Of a stretch of DNA of 64,000 nt, positions 42,759-51,410 are shown piece by piece. The stretch comes from Gloeotrichia echinulata CP02 (lineage in GTDB: Bacteria > Cyanobacteriota > Cyanobacteriia > Cyanobacteriales > Nostocaceae), in contig CP051187.1 of NCBI GenBank assembly GCA_038087035.1, positions 5,089,001-5,153,000 on the forward strand, written 5' to 3'. Both the position numbers and the translations under genes were made by a program. The notes under the pieces are model-generated. The model was not told where the DNA came from, searched no databases, and saw only the letters and a program-made list of their open reading frames with translations. Each line of letters opens with the position of its first letter. The stretch's first letter is position 1.

Positions 42759-43625
42759 ATGTATTTTATGGATTTGACACATATAGTTACATTTTTAGGT
42801 AAACCATATTTCCAATCACCCAACTGCTTGATTTATCACCTTGATTGTTTAGCGGCCATGGAAAAGTTGCCAGATGCAGGCATAAATTTAACTGTTACCA
42901 GTCCACCGTATAATATCGGCAAAGAATACGAAAATCCATTACCGCTGGATGAATATTTAGCTTGGTGTGAAAAATGGATCGCAGAGGTTTATCGTATTAC
43001 CTCAGACAACGGAGCTTTTTGGCTGAACTTAGGATATTTGTCAATTAAAAACCGTGCCAAGGCGATACCTATTTCCTATTTGCTCTGGAATCGAGTTCCT
43101 TTTTATTTAATTCAAGAAATTGTGTGGAACTATGGTGCGGGTGTGGCGGGTAGCAAATTTTTTTCGCCTCGAAATGAAAAGTTTCTTTGGTATGTCAAAA
43201 ATTCTGAGGAATATACCTTTAATCTTGATGACATTCGTGATCCAAATGTTAAGTATCCTAATCAGAAAAAAAATGGGAAGATAAAAGTTAATGCTCTCGG
43301 TAAAAATCCTACCGATGTTTGGGAGTTTCCCAAAGTTACCTCTGGTAAAAACCGAGCCTCAAAAGAACGCACGCCACACCCAGCCCAGTTTCCCATCGCA
43401 GTTATCCAGAGGATAATCAAGGCCTCATCACATCAAAACGAAATTGTGCTTGACCCATTTATGGGTTCAGGTACTACGGCAATTGTAGCTTTAGCTTTAC
43501 AACGCCAGGTAATTGGTTTTGAAATTCGCCAAGACTACTGTGATTTAGCAGCTAGTCGAATTGATCAATTCCTTAAAGACCAACAATTTAGTATAGAGGA
43601 ATTATCTTTTTCCGCTTCAGGTTAG
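42759..43625 (+). CDS. DNA methyltransferase, amino-methylating (N4-cytosine or N6-adenine), beta class
   Basis: 288 aa. Catalytic motif TSPPYNIGKEYE near residue 45-56; SPPY is usual for N4-cytosine enzymes but also occurs among N6-adenine ones. AdoMet motif DPFMGSGTT near residue 230-238 comes after it, which defines the beta order. The specificity region lies between (about 100-200). A good GGAG is 5 nt before the ATG. No restriction endonuclease gene adjoins, so it looks like a solitary methyltransferase; target sequence unknown. Confidence 0.88.
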   Translation: MYFMDLTHIVTFLGKPYFQSPNCLIYHLDCLAAMEKLPDAGINLTVTSPPYNIGKEYENPLPLDEYLAWCEKWIAEVYRITSDNGAFWLNLGYLSIKNRAKAIPISYLLWNRVPFYLIQEIVWNYGAGVAGSKFFSPRNEKFLWYVKNSEEYTFNLDDIRDPNVKYPNQKKNGKIKVNALGKNPTDVWEFPKVTSGKNRASKERTPHPAQFPIAVIQRIIKASSHQNEIVLDPFMGSGTTAIVALALQRQVIGFEIRQDYCDLAASRIDQFLKDQQFSIEELSFSASG

Positions 43626-43831
43626 CTCTAGTAATTAAGTTTACAATACTATGAGTATTATTAATTGATGAAAGATTTTACAGTCTCACTTTGCCGGTAC
43701 GCTAAAACGGACAGATTACTATAAAATGCAGCGATAGTGAAATAGTAAGAAGCCGTCAGCAGTCAGCTAATAGCCTGATATCTTGATAGCTAAGAACGAA
43801 TTAACCAAAAAGTAGATAAGGATTTCATATT

Positions 43832-44890
43832 ATGGGAAAATTTAGACGCGTACCAGTTGGGATTGTTGGCGCGTCAGGCTATGGCGGAGTACAATTAATA
43901 CGACTGCTGATGGATCATCCAGAAGTCGAACTAGTTTATTTAGGCGGTGAAAACAGCGCGGGGAAAACCTTTGCAGATCTTTATCCCCATCTAGCTGATG
44001 TGGTCAAGCTACCAATAGAGGTGATAGACCCAGAAATCATTGCTCATCGCTGTGAAGCGGTGTTTCTTTCCCTAGCAAATGGTGTAGCTTGCAAAATTGC
44101 ACCACAACTTTTAGAAAAAGGATGTAAAATACTCGATCTGAGTGCCGATTATCGGTTCAGTAATCTCGCAACTTATACCACTTGGTATGGGGGTGAAAGA
44201 AGCGATCGCGCCACAGCAGCCACAGCAGTATATGGACTACCCGAACTTTACCGCGATCGCATCGCCGAAACTCAACTTGTAGGCTGTCCTGGATGCTATC
44301 CCACCGCCAGCCTTCTAGCATTATTACCACTCCTCAAGCAAGGGTTAATCGTCCCAGAAACCGCCATTATCGATGCCAAATCTGGAACTTCAGGCGGCGC
44401 AAGACAAGGTAAAATCAACTTATTACTAGCTGAGGTAGACAACTCCCTCACACCTTATAGTGTCACACGACACCGCCATACACCGGAAATTGAGCAAATT
44501 TGTAGCGATATAACTGGACACGAACTCAAAATCCAATTTACACCCCACTTCATCCCAATGGCGCGCGGAATTTTGGCAACCGTATACGCCACACTGCGCG
44601 ATCCCGGACTCGTGCGCGATGACTTAATTACAATTTTCTCAGCCTTCTACCGCAACTCTCCTTGGGTAAAAGTTTGTGATAGCGGTATTTACCCCCAAAC
44701 TAAATGGGCAAGTGGTAGCAATATTTGTTACCTCGGTTTAGAGGTTGACCCCCGTACTGGTCGCGTGATTGTGATGTCAGCAATTGACGACCTAATTAAA
44801 GGACAAGCCGGTCAAGCAATTCAGTGTTTAAACATCATGATGGGCTGGGATGAAACCTTGGGCTTACCTAAGTTGGGATTTTATCCATAA
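43832..44890 (+). CDS. argC: N-acetyl-gamma-glutamyl-phosphate reductase
   Basis: 352 aa. Third step of arginine synthesis, NADPH-dependent. Nucleotide-binding start VGIVGASGYGGVQLIRLL; catalytic cysteine in VGCPGCYPTASLLALLPL; C-terminal HTPEIEQI, FTPHFIPMARGILATVY, and IKGQAGQAIQCLNIMMG are typical. Full length and monocistronic. A long intergenic array of repeats follows. Confidence 0.97.
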   Translation: MGKFRRVPVGIVGASGYGGVQLIRLLMDHPEVELVYLGGENSAGKTFADLYPHLADVVKLPIEVIDPEIIAHRCEAVFLSLANGVACKIAPQLLEKGCKILDLSADYRFSNLATYTTWYGGERSDRATAATAVYGLPELYRDRIAETQLVGCPGCYPTASLLALLPLLKQGLIVPETAIIDAKSGTSGGARQGKINLLLAEVDNSLTPYSVTRHRHTPEIEQICSDITGHELKIQFTPHFIPMARGILATVYATLRDPGLVRDDLITIFSAFYRNSPWVKVCDSGIYPQTKWASGSNICYLGLEVDPRTGRVIVMSAIDDLIKGQAGQAIQCLNIMMGWDETLGLPKLGFYP

Positions 44891-44937
44891 TTGGGGATTG
44901 CACTTCGGCTCCGCTCTGTTACCAGGGATTGGGGATT

Positions 44938-45223
44938 GGGAGTAATGAGTAATGAGTAATGAGTAATGAGTTAGGAGTAATGAGTTAGGAGTTAGGAGTT
45001 ATTATTCTCCCCATCTTCCTCAGTCCCCAGCGATGCACTGAGCTTGCCGAAGTGTCCCCAGCGATGCACTGAGCCGGTCGTTGTGTCCCCAGTCCCCAGC
45101 GATGCACTGAGCCGGTCGTTGTGTCCCCAGTCCCCAGTCCCCAGCGATGCACTGAGCCGGTCGTTGTGTCCCCAGTCCCCAGTCCCCAGCGATGCACTGA
45201 GCCGGTCGTTGTGTCCCCAGTCC
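44938..45223. repeat. STRR heptamers with five interspersed copies of a 25-bp small dispersed repeat
   Basis: 44938-45002: GAGTAAT/GAGTTAG heptamers. Then GCGATGCACTGAGCCGGTCG-type units start at 45030, 45061, 45099, 45144 and 45189, separated by zero to three CCCCAGT heptamers. The dispersed repeat appears to have been duplicated together with the heptamers. Ends 8 bp before the eno stop codon. Confidence 0.9.
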
Positions 45224-45230
45224 CCAGACT

Positions 45231-46520
45231 CTACTTCGGACCTAAACCCACAGCACCAGCATACAGGGCCCGTGAACCTAGTTCATCCTCAATTCGCAGT
45301 AAGCGATTGTATTTAGCTACCCGTTCACTGCGACACAGAGAACCTGTCTTGATTTGACCTGCGCGGGTAGCGACAGCTAAATCGGCGATGGTTGTGTCTT
45401 CGGTTTCTCCAGAACGATGACTAATCACTGAGCGGAAACCGTTGCGGGTCGCTAAGTCAATTGTTTCTAAGGTTTCGGTTAAAGAACCAATTTGATTGAG
45501 TTTAATCAAAATCGCGTTACCTGCTTTTTGCTCAATGCCTTTTTGCAAGCGTGTAGAGTTAGTAACAAATAAATCATCCCCTACCAACTGTACCCTGGAA
45601 CCTAGCTTCTCGGTGAGCAATTGCCAGCTTTGCCAATCTTCTTCGTGTAAGCCATCCTCAATTGACACAATCGGGTATTGGTCAACTAATTGCCCTAGGT
45701 AATCAATAAACTCCGTAGGGGCGTGAGGCTTACCATCGTAGACGTATTGGCCGTCCTTGTAAAATTCACTAGCCGCTACATCCAAAGCTAAAGCGACTTG
45801 TTCCCCTGGCTTGTATCCAGCCTTCTTAATCGCCGCCACTAGCAATTCTAAAGCCACCTGATTCGACTCTAGGTTAGGGGCAAAACCGCCTTCATCGCCG
45901 ACACCAGTCAGCAAACCCTTTTCATCCAATACCTGGCTGAGAGTGGCAAATACCTCTGCACCCCAACGCAATGCTTCCCGGAAAGAAGTTGCGCCGACAG
46001 GGACAATCATAAACTCTTGAAAATCGACATTATTAGCTGCGTGGGCACCGCCATTAATCACGTTCATCAACGGGACCGGCAACAAATTCGCTAAAGGACT
46101 ACCCAAATAGCGATATAGGGGAATTCCCAGAGACTCAGCACCAGCTTTGGCTGCTGCTAGAGAAACCGCTAAAATTGCATTAGCACCCAAATTGGATTTG
46201 TTGGCAGAACCATCCAACGAAATCAGTGTGCGGTCTAGCAATTCCTGATTGAGAGCATCCAGGTCTAATAACTTCGGCGCAATTACTTCATTGACATTTA
46301 GCACCGCCTTGAGGACACCTTTACCCCCATAACGGCTTTTATCTCCATCCCGCAGTTCGTGCGCCTCAAAGGAGCCTGTAGAGGCTCCACTGGGAACCTG
46401 TGCCAATCCCACAGCACCATTGAGCAAATGCACTTCCGCTTCAACAGTCGGTCTGCCGCGAGAATCGAGAATTTCACGGGCAACAATCGCCTCAATGGCA
46501 GTATCTACAATGTTACTCAT
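45231..46520 (-). CDS. eno: enolase
   Basis: 429 aa. Interconverts 2-phosphoglycerate and phosphoenolpyruvate with two Mg ions. ARE-ILDSRGRPTVEAEV at the start, SGASTGSFEAHELRDGD (substrate loop), GVGDEGGFAPNL, the metal-ligand region SIEDGLHEEDW, VGDDLFVTN, and LIKLNQIGSLTETLE with the signature SHRSGETEDTTIADLAV. Normal length, soluble, monocistronic. Confidence 0.98.
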   Translation of the reverse strand: MSNIVDTAIEAIVAREILDSRGRPTVEAEVHLLNGAVGLAQVPSGASTGSFEAHELRDGDKSRYGGKGVLKAVLNVNEVIAPKLLDLDALNQELLDRTLISLDGSANKSNLGANAILAVSLAAAKAGAESLGIPLYRYLGSPLANLLPVPLMNVINGGAHAANNVDFQEFMIVPVGATSFREALRWGAEVFATLSQVLDEKGLLTGVGDEGGFAPNLESNQVALELLVAAIKKAGYKPGEQVALALDVAASEFYKDGQYVYDGKPHAPTEFIDYLGQLVDQYPIVSIEDGLHEEDWQSWQLLTEKLGSRVQLVGDDLFVTNSTRLQKGIEQKAGNAILIKLNQIGSLTETLETIDLATRNGFRSVISHRSGETEDTTIADLAVATRAGQIKTGSLCRSERVAKYNRLLRIEDELGSRALYAGAVGLGPK

Positions 46521-47052
46521 CTGGTTTTGTCCTTTTTTCCTTTGGCTTTACCCAATCGCTAGCATAGGCGTTTACGGGACTATCTACGCTGACATTAAAG
46601 AATATTTCCACTGCTACATAAAATCTGGACAAATCCAGACATTACTTGACGTTTCAACGGGAGCATGGTAGCGGCTATCCCTGCAAAAAATTTTTTCCTC
46701 ATCCCCCCCAATACTGCGTAGGTTTTGGAATTTCTTGGTTGAGGCAAGCTCTTGGAGCCGGGGTAGAAATGGAGGCTGGCGTTGAGTTTTGCCTCCCCTG
46801 CTTCCCCTGCCTCCCCTGCTTCCCCTGCTTCCCCTGCTTCCCCTGCCTCCCCTGCCTCCCCTGCAAATCCTACGCAGTATTGTCATCCCCCCCCAATTGC
46901 TGGTGATTTAGAGGTTTTAGGGCTGACAATGCATAATGTGTATGGTTTTTGCCGAGATTTTTGCCACAATTTTGCCAAAGTATACAAAAAAATGTCACAA
47001 TTTTTGCCAAGATAAATATTATTTAGCAAAAATTCACTTGGCAGCAATCAGC
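46521..47052. repeat. intergenic region with 9-bp tandem repeat
   Basis: 46791-46864 is about eight copies of the nonamer CTTCCCCTG/CCTCCCCTG. TACTGCGTAGG (46711) and CCTACGCAGTATTG (46869) form an inverted pair bracketing the array, so the block may be a mobile repeat unit. Frames encoding Cys-Leu-Pro or Gly-Ser-Arg repeats are products of the nonamer. Confidence 0.75.
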
Positions 47053-47787
47053 ATGAGTGAAAAACCAACAGAAAGTAACGGCAAGGCTTTTCTCGTTATA
47101 CTTTTGCCACTCTCGTTTTTAATTATTTTCCTAGTTGCCACCTGGAAAATTCTGCTGGCGCTAATTGTGCTATTCATTTGTATCAACCTTTGGCAGTTGT
47201 ATCAATGGAAACAATGGTGTCAGAAAGTTAATCCGATTTTCCATCAACTGGTTGAGGATAACCAGGGCAGAATTACGCCAATGGATTTGGCAATGAAGGG
47301 CAATTTTCCTGGATCGGCCGCAAAACGCTACTTAGATACTAAAGCCAGCGAATTTGGTGCTAGTATTATCAACTCTGAGGATGGTAATCCGGTTTATTAC
47401 TTTATTAATGCCACTATTCTGGGCGGCATTCTTGATAGTAGTGAGCCGGTTAAAGAACTTCCAAAAGAAGCAGCAGCAGTTAGCTACACTGCTGCAGTTC
47501 TGCTGGCACCACCGCCACCAGAACTGCAGCCGGAAGAAGCTGATACCGAATCATTACCACCAGCAACCCATGAAGAAGTAAAAAAACCACTGGCACAACA
47601 GTTAGTGTTTGGCTCGCTGATCCAATCGGAACTTGCCAAACGGCTAAATGTTTATTCCAGTACAGTATATAAACGCCGAAACGATCCTGACTTTGCTGAA
47701 TGGAGTCGCAGTCGCGACCCCGACGGTATTGCTTGGTCATTTTCCAGATCAACTAGGGAGTTTTTCCCCTTGGAGGAAAAAGCTTAA
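47053..47787 (+). CDS. membrane-anchored hypothetical protein with HTH-like C-terminus
   Basis: 244 aa from MSEKPTESNGK; the frame is open 117 nt further upstream but that part is AT-rich leader without conservation signs. One or two adjoining hydrophobic helices (about 12-52: FLVILLPLSFLIIFLVAT, ILLALIVLFICINLWQL). A cytoplasmic middle region contains RITPMDLAMKGNFPGSAAKRYLDTKASEFGA, which looks like a winged-helix. The C-terminal QSELAKRLNVYSSTVYKRRNDPDFAEW looks like a helix-turn-helix. A membrane-tethered DNA-binding protein is possible. No known family recognised. Confidence 0.6.
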   Translation: MSEKPTESNGKAFLVILLPLSFLIIFLVATWKILLALIVLFICINLWQLYQWKQWCQKVNPIFHQLVEDNQGRITPMDLAMKGNFPGSAAKRYLDTKASEFGASIINSEDGNPVYYFINATILGGILDSSEPVKELPKEAAAVSYTAAVLLAPPPPELQPEEADTESLPPATHEEVKKPLAQQLVFGSLIQSELAKRLNVYSSTVYKRRNDPDFAEWSRSRDPDGIAWSFSRSTREFFPLEEKA

Positions 47788-47792
47788 ACAAT

Positions 47793-48944
47793 TCAAATTT
47801 TTGAATTTTGAATTTTTGCGTCTAAGCCTACAGCCTCAGCAATAGAAGTTAATCCGCTTTGTTCTAACTGCGTCAGCAAATCAGTGAGAATCCGGCCTAC
47901 CATCAGCGGTCCTTCGTAAATCCAGCCCGTATAAACCTGGATTAAGCTAGCACCAGCGGTGATTTTTTCCCAAGCATCTGCGCCAGAAAAAATGCCGCCA
48001 ACGCCGATAATGGGCAATTGTCCTTGGGAATGCTTGTAAATAAAACGAATTACTTCGGTGGAGCGATCGCGGACTGGCGCACCACTAATTCCACCCGCTT
48101 CTTCCTGGACTGTTTTACCTGTTTGGCTAATCACCTGGGTTTGCAGTCCATCACGGCGAATGGTGGTGTTAGTGGCGATAATCCCCGCCAGTTGGTAAGT
48201 TTTGGCCAGTGCAATAATATCGGCGATCGCTTCCCATTCTAAATCAGGGGCTATCTTGACAAATATTGGCTTTTGTGTATTGTTTTCCTGTTGTAATAAA
48301 TCCAAGATGGCACTGAGCATAGCAGCATCTTGAAGCGATCGCAGCCCTGGGGTATTGGGGGACGACACGTTAACTACAAAATAGTCTCCCAATTCCTTCA
48401 ATAAACGAAAACTATTGAGATAATCGTGGGCGGCTGTTTCTAAGGGTGTTGCCTTAGATTTTCCCAAATTTATACCTATGGGTATTGAGAAAATTGACTC
48501 GTGCTTTGCTTGTTCCAGCCTTGCTGCCATGACTTCAGCTCCGCTATTATTAAAACCCATACGGTTAAGCGCAGCTTTATCTAACGGTAAGCGAAACAAG
48601 CGGGGGCGAGGATTTCCCGGCTGTGCTAAAAAAGTCACAGTTCCTAGTTCTGCAAAGCCAAAACCAAAGCTTGACCAAATACCAGCAGCAACTCCATCCT
48701 TATCAAACCCGGCGGCTAAACCTACAGGGTTCGGGAAGTTTAGCCCAAACAAAGTTTGTTCTAAACGTTGATCATACAGGCACAAAGACTGCTCTAACAA
48801 GCTCTTGACCCATATAGCAGGGGGGCGATCGCTTGTTTTTGAGAGCCAGCTTAAACTGCGAATCGTCTGCTGGTGTAACCACTCAGGATCGGTTTTCAGC
48901 AGAGTGAACAACAGGGGACTAATTGCGACTTGATAAATATCCAT
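47793..48944 (-). CDS. pyrD: dihydroorotate dehydrogenase (quinone), class 2
   Basis: 383 aa. Fourth step of pyrimidine synthesis, passing electrons to membrane quinone. The N-terminal helical part (YQVAISPLLFTLLKTDPEWLHQQTIRSL) is the membrane-association domain of class 2. FGLNFPNPVGLAAGFDKDG binds FMN; catalytic Ser lies in YFVVNVSSPNTPGLR; VKIAPDL, IATNTT and GVGGIFSGADAWEKI follow. Convergent with the HTH-like membrane protein gene, 5 bp apart. Confidence 0.97.
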   Translation of the reverse strand: MDIYQVAISPLLFTLLKTDPEWLHQQTIRSLSWLSKTSDRPPAIWVKSLLEQSLCLYDQRLEQTLFGLNFPNPVGLAAGFDKDGVAAGIWSSFGFGFAELGTVTFLAQPGNPRPRLFRLPLDKAALNRMGFNNSGAEVMAARLEQAKHESIFSIPIGINLGKSKATPLETAAHDYLNSFRLLKELGDYFVVNVSSPNTPGLRSLQDAAMLSAILDLLQQENNTQKPIFVKIAPDLEWEAIADIIALAKTYQLAGIIATNTTIRRDGLQTQVISQTGKTVQEEAGGISGAPVRDRSTEVIRFIYKHSQGQLPIIGVGGIFSGADAWEKITAGASLIQVYTGWIYEGPLMVGRILTDLLTQLEQSGLTSIAEAVGLDAKIQNSKI

Positions 48945-49146
48945 TTGTTAGTTGTCAGTTGTCAGTCGTTATCGCTGAGACTACGACACCATCATAGTGG
49001 TGGGTTAATTACCTACAAACTAGTTTGATGAGAGATATTCCCCATCCAGATTATTCAAAACATTGGATGCGTTTTCTCAACGGCATTCCCAGATTTAACC
49101 TAGGAATTATTGGATAAACTCACTGACACATTAGTATAGCAGGCTC

Positions 49147-49180
49147 AGATCCCCGACAACTTTTACGAAGTCGGGGATCT
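49147..49180 (+). terminator. strong hairpin followed by T-rich sequence
   Basis: AGATCCCCGAC and GTCGGGGATCT pair perfectly across 12 nt and are followed by TGTTTATC on the plus strand. It has the look of a rho-independent terminator, but no plus-strand gene lies just upstream. It may be a dispersed hairpin. Confidence 0.4.
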
Positions 49181-49245
49181 TGTTTATCATTAAAGCGATG
49201 GCGTAATGATTGATTTAAATATCAAGTGTAGAAATCAAACTATCC

Positions 49246-49553
49246 TATAGCGTTTACCGCCAAGCGTGAGGTACACAGGTAGGGGCACGGCAATGCCGTG
49301 CCCCTACATATCGCGATACCAAATATGCACCATAAAAAACACATCTGTCGTAGGGGTTTAGCACTGCTAAACCCTCAATAGCGCGGATCTATTTACCATC
49401 AAAGTACCGTTTACCGCCAAGCGTGAGGTACACAGGTAGGGGCACGGCAATGCCGTGCCCCTACATATCGCGATACCAAATATGCACCATAAAAAACACA
49501 TCTGTCGTAGGGGTTTAGCACTGCTAAACCCTGCATAGCGCGGATCTATTTAC
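49246..49553. repeat. 157-bp tandem duplication of MITE-like sequence
   Basis: 49251-49396 and 49408-49553 are almost identical, exactly 157 bp apart. Each begins with the inverted-end sequence of the TATAGC elements (GCGTTTACCGCCAAGCGTGAGGTAC), contains a palindrome with half-site GTAGGGGCACGGCA (49279-49307, 49436-49464), and a second one around GTTTAGCACTGCTAAAC. The second copy ends exactly at the stop codon of the gene at 49554. Confidence 0.88.
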
Positions 49554-49967
49554 TTAGTTCAACAATTTCAAATTTAGTTCAACACGCCCTTTCTGTTGTA
49601 GTTCCTCTACAATGTCAGCGGGAATATTAGTTACTAGTTTTACTTCAGCATCAACTGTGATCACAAAAGTCTTATCACCTCTCTCAGTGTACGTCCGAAT
49701 TTCCATGAGATCATCTTGATGATCTAAGATAAGATGACTTCCAAGAACTTTATCACCTCTGGCTCGCAGATCTCCTTGTATCCGTTTCACATCTTCTTCA
49801 ATTCGCTCAAAATTCAACAATCCTTCTTGTATACAGACTAAGTTAGAAGGTTCTTTCAATCCCTTTTCAACTGCCTCTGCGCGTTGCTTACAACTGCGTG
49901 CAATCATTCTTATTATGGTATTTAATAGCTTAACAAACTTGTCTTGATGACTTTCTTGCTTATCCAT
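49554..49967 (-). CDS. small soluble hypothetical protein of AAA+ cassette
   Basis: 137 aa, no family recognised. The N-terminal half is helical and basic (FVKLLNTIIRMIARSCKQRAEAVEKGLKEP); the second half is predicted beta-strand with charged loops (DLMEIRTYTERGDKTFVITVDAEVKLVTNIPADIVEELQQKGRVELNLKLL). No signal or membrane segment. Third gene of a minus-strand set, 13 bp after the small membrane protein gene; clearly one transcript with the AAA+ gene. The tandem MITE-like repeat begins right at its stop codon. Confidence 0.75.
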   Translation of the reverse strand: MDKQESHQDKFVKLLNTIIRMIARSCKQRAEAVEKGLKEPSNLVCIQEGLLNFERIEEDVKRIQGDLRARGDKVLGSHLILDHQDDLMEIRTYTERGDKTFVITVDAEVKLVTNIPADIVEELQQKGRVELNLKLLN

Positions 49968-49980
49968 AACTGATTATCTC

Positions 49981-50328
49981 CTAAGTTGGATTTTGCATAA
50001 GTTTCAATTTCGTTTTTTGCTCAAGTTGAGAATTATATTCATCAGGAAGTTCTGAGCTAGAAATCTCTTCTCGTCTGTAACGAAGTTCTGTAATACCGGT
50101 GTAAACATTTCTAACATAAACCTCTATCTGCTTATAAACACGACCTCCCTCTTTGACAAGATAAACAACAGCATCTGAAGTTACTTCAATTGCTGTGTTG
50201 ATGCCATCAAGGATATAGACTAGCATTTGACTAGCCCATTCCTTTATTTCATCCCAAAAAACACCAGCAGCAGCAGTAAAACCTGCAATAGAAGCCACAG
50301 CTATCCAGGCAATTATTGGAAATGGCAT
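49981..50328 (-). CDS. small membrane-anchored hypothetical protein of AAA+ cassette
   Basis: 115 aa. Residues 4-24 (PIIAWIAVASIAGFTAAAGVF) form a strong N-terminal hydrophobic helix without a cleavage site. Residues 30-75 (MLVYILDGINTAIEVTSDAVVYLVKEGG) are amphipathic and could lie along a membrane. The rest is charged. No family recognised. Middle gene of the cassette, 37 bp after the AAA+ gene. AGGAGG-like sequence (complement of TTCCTCC) lies 7 nt before the start, a strong ribosome site. The role could be membrane effector or anchor; not established. Confidence 0.75.
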   Translation of the reverse strand: MPFPIIAWIAVASIAGFTAAAGVFWDEIKEWASQMLVYILDGINTAIEVTSDAVVYLVKEGGRVYKQIEVYVRNVYTGITELRYRREEISSSELPDEYNSQLEQKTKLKLMQNPT

Positions 50329-50365
50329 AAAAAGATTCCTCCAAAATGGTTTAATTTTTCTCAGA

Positions 50366-51247
50366 TCAATTCACAATAGTTTCGACTAATACTGGGTTTC
50401 TATTGTGCCTTAGTTTTACTTCTGTGTACTTTTCAATTTCTTCTTTTACTAAAGCCTCGTCAATGCTTTTTACCTTTCCAGTTAGCAATTTCAAGCCTAA
50501 CTTAATAGTGATATTTTTGATATCACCACCACAAAGACCTTCACTAATATCTGCTAAAAGCTCATAACTTACTTCTTTGGGGACATTTTTAGATAGATGA
50601 AATCTCCATAGTTGTTCTCTCATTGCTAAATCTGGAGCTAAAAACTCTATATTGAAAAGAATCCTTCTCAAAAAAGCCTCATCATAATTATCAAAAAGAT
50701 TTGTGGCAAACACAATAATCCCGTTGAATTTATCTAAGAGTGTGAGCAAGGTACTTTTTGCTGAATTCACACCATGATCGGCTGCTTGTGATAGATTGGA
50801 GATTCTTCTACTGAGGACAGCATCAGCTTCATCAAAGAATAGTAAGCTTTTTGTTTCTTCTGCTGTTTTGAAAATTGATGCTAAGTTATCAGATGTTCCT
50901 CCTACGAAAGAAGATTCAAGCTCACCATAGTTAGCTCTAATAATTGACATTCCAAGTTTATGAGCAATTGCTTCAGCTGTTATACTTTTACCTGTACCTG
51001 GTATGCCAAAAAAGTTAATGCTCAAAGCACTTCCGGTTTTCAGAAAACGATTAAATTGCCAATCAGTCAAAAGTTTATCTCTGTTTTGTATGTAAGCAAC
51101 CATCTGGTCAATTTGGTCAAGCGTGCTTTTGGATAGTGCTACTTCTTCCAGAGTCCACTTAGGTTGCTCTACTAAAGTCTGTGCTTTTTCTTGCTTGTTC
51201 GATTTATCTCTCTCTTTGACGATTTCAAACTGCATATAAATACTCAT
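50366..51247 (-). CDS. AAA+ ATPase of accessory three-gene cassette
   Basis: 293 aa. Single AAA domain: a helical N-terminus (WTLEEVALSKSTLDQIDQMVAYIQNRDKLL), Walker A GIPGTGKS (81-88), pore-loop-like YGELESSFVGG, Walker B LLFFDEAD (135-142), sensor-1 Asn in VFATNLFDNYD, arginine finger pair RR near 194, and a C-terminal lid with GGDIKN. It resembles small AAA+ remodelling ATPases such as those serving contractile injection systems or Pch2/TRIP13-like disassembly, but no tail or HORMA gene is near. First gene of the minus-strand set, 163 bp from a divergent STAND NTPase gene. Confidence 0.85.
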   Translation of the reverse strand: MSIYMQFEIVKERDKSNKQEKAQTLVEQPKWTLEEVALSKSTLDQIDQMVAYIQNRDKLLTDWQFNRFLKTGSALSINFFGIPGTGKSITAEAIAHKLGMSIIRANYGELESSFVGGTSDNLASIFKTAEETKSLLFFDEADAVLSRRISNLSQAADHGVNSAKSTLLTLLDKFNGIIVFATNLFDNYDEAFLRRILFNIEFLAPDLAMREQLWRFHLSKNVPKEVSYELLADISEGLCGGDIKNITIKLGLKLLTGKVKSIDEALVKEEIEKYTEVKLRHNRNPVLVETIVN

Positions 51248-51384
51248 TAATCTGTGCTAATTACTACTTTAAGTGAAGTCAGTACCGTAGACAATCTGAT
51301 ATAAACGGATTTAAACTGGAGTTTTATTACAATATGTTAAGAAAAAAATCGGAAAAGATCGGAAAAAATTAAATTATGTTCCGC

Positions 51385-51403
51385 TATAATGCTTACAAGC
51401 ATT
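51385..51403 (+). promoter_or_regulatory. -10 box overlapped by inverted repeat before STAND gene
   Basis: TATAAT (51385-51390) lies 20 nt before the ATG at 51411. An inverted repeat AATGCTT-AC-AAGCATT (51388-51403) overlaps it, a good position for a repressor site. No convincing -35 box. A short direct repeat CGGAAAAGATCGGAAAAAAT lies just upstream. Confidence 0.4.
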
Positions 51404-51410
51404 ACCGTAC

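Noticed and set aside
44985..45357. Overlapping ORFs with MHRWGLGTGDTT or SPVPSDALSRSLCP repeats
   Set aside because: Products of the small dispersed repeat and heptamer array; they run into eno on the other strand.
46614..47015. Gly-Arg-Ser and Cys-Leu-Pro repeat ORFs
   Set aside because: Produced by the CTTCCCCTG nonamer; no start signal or family.
50366..51247. Part of a contractile injection system
   Set aside because: The AAA+ protein resembles those ATPases, but no sheath, tube, baseplate or spike gene is present.
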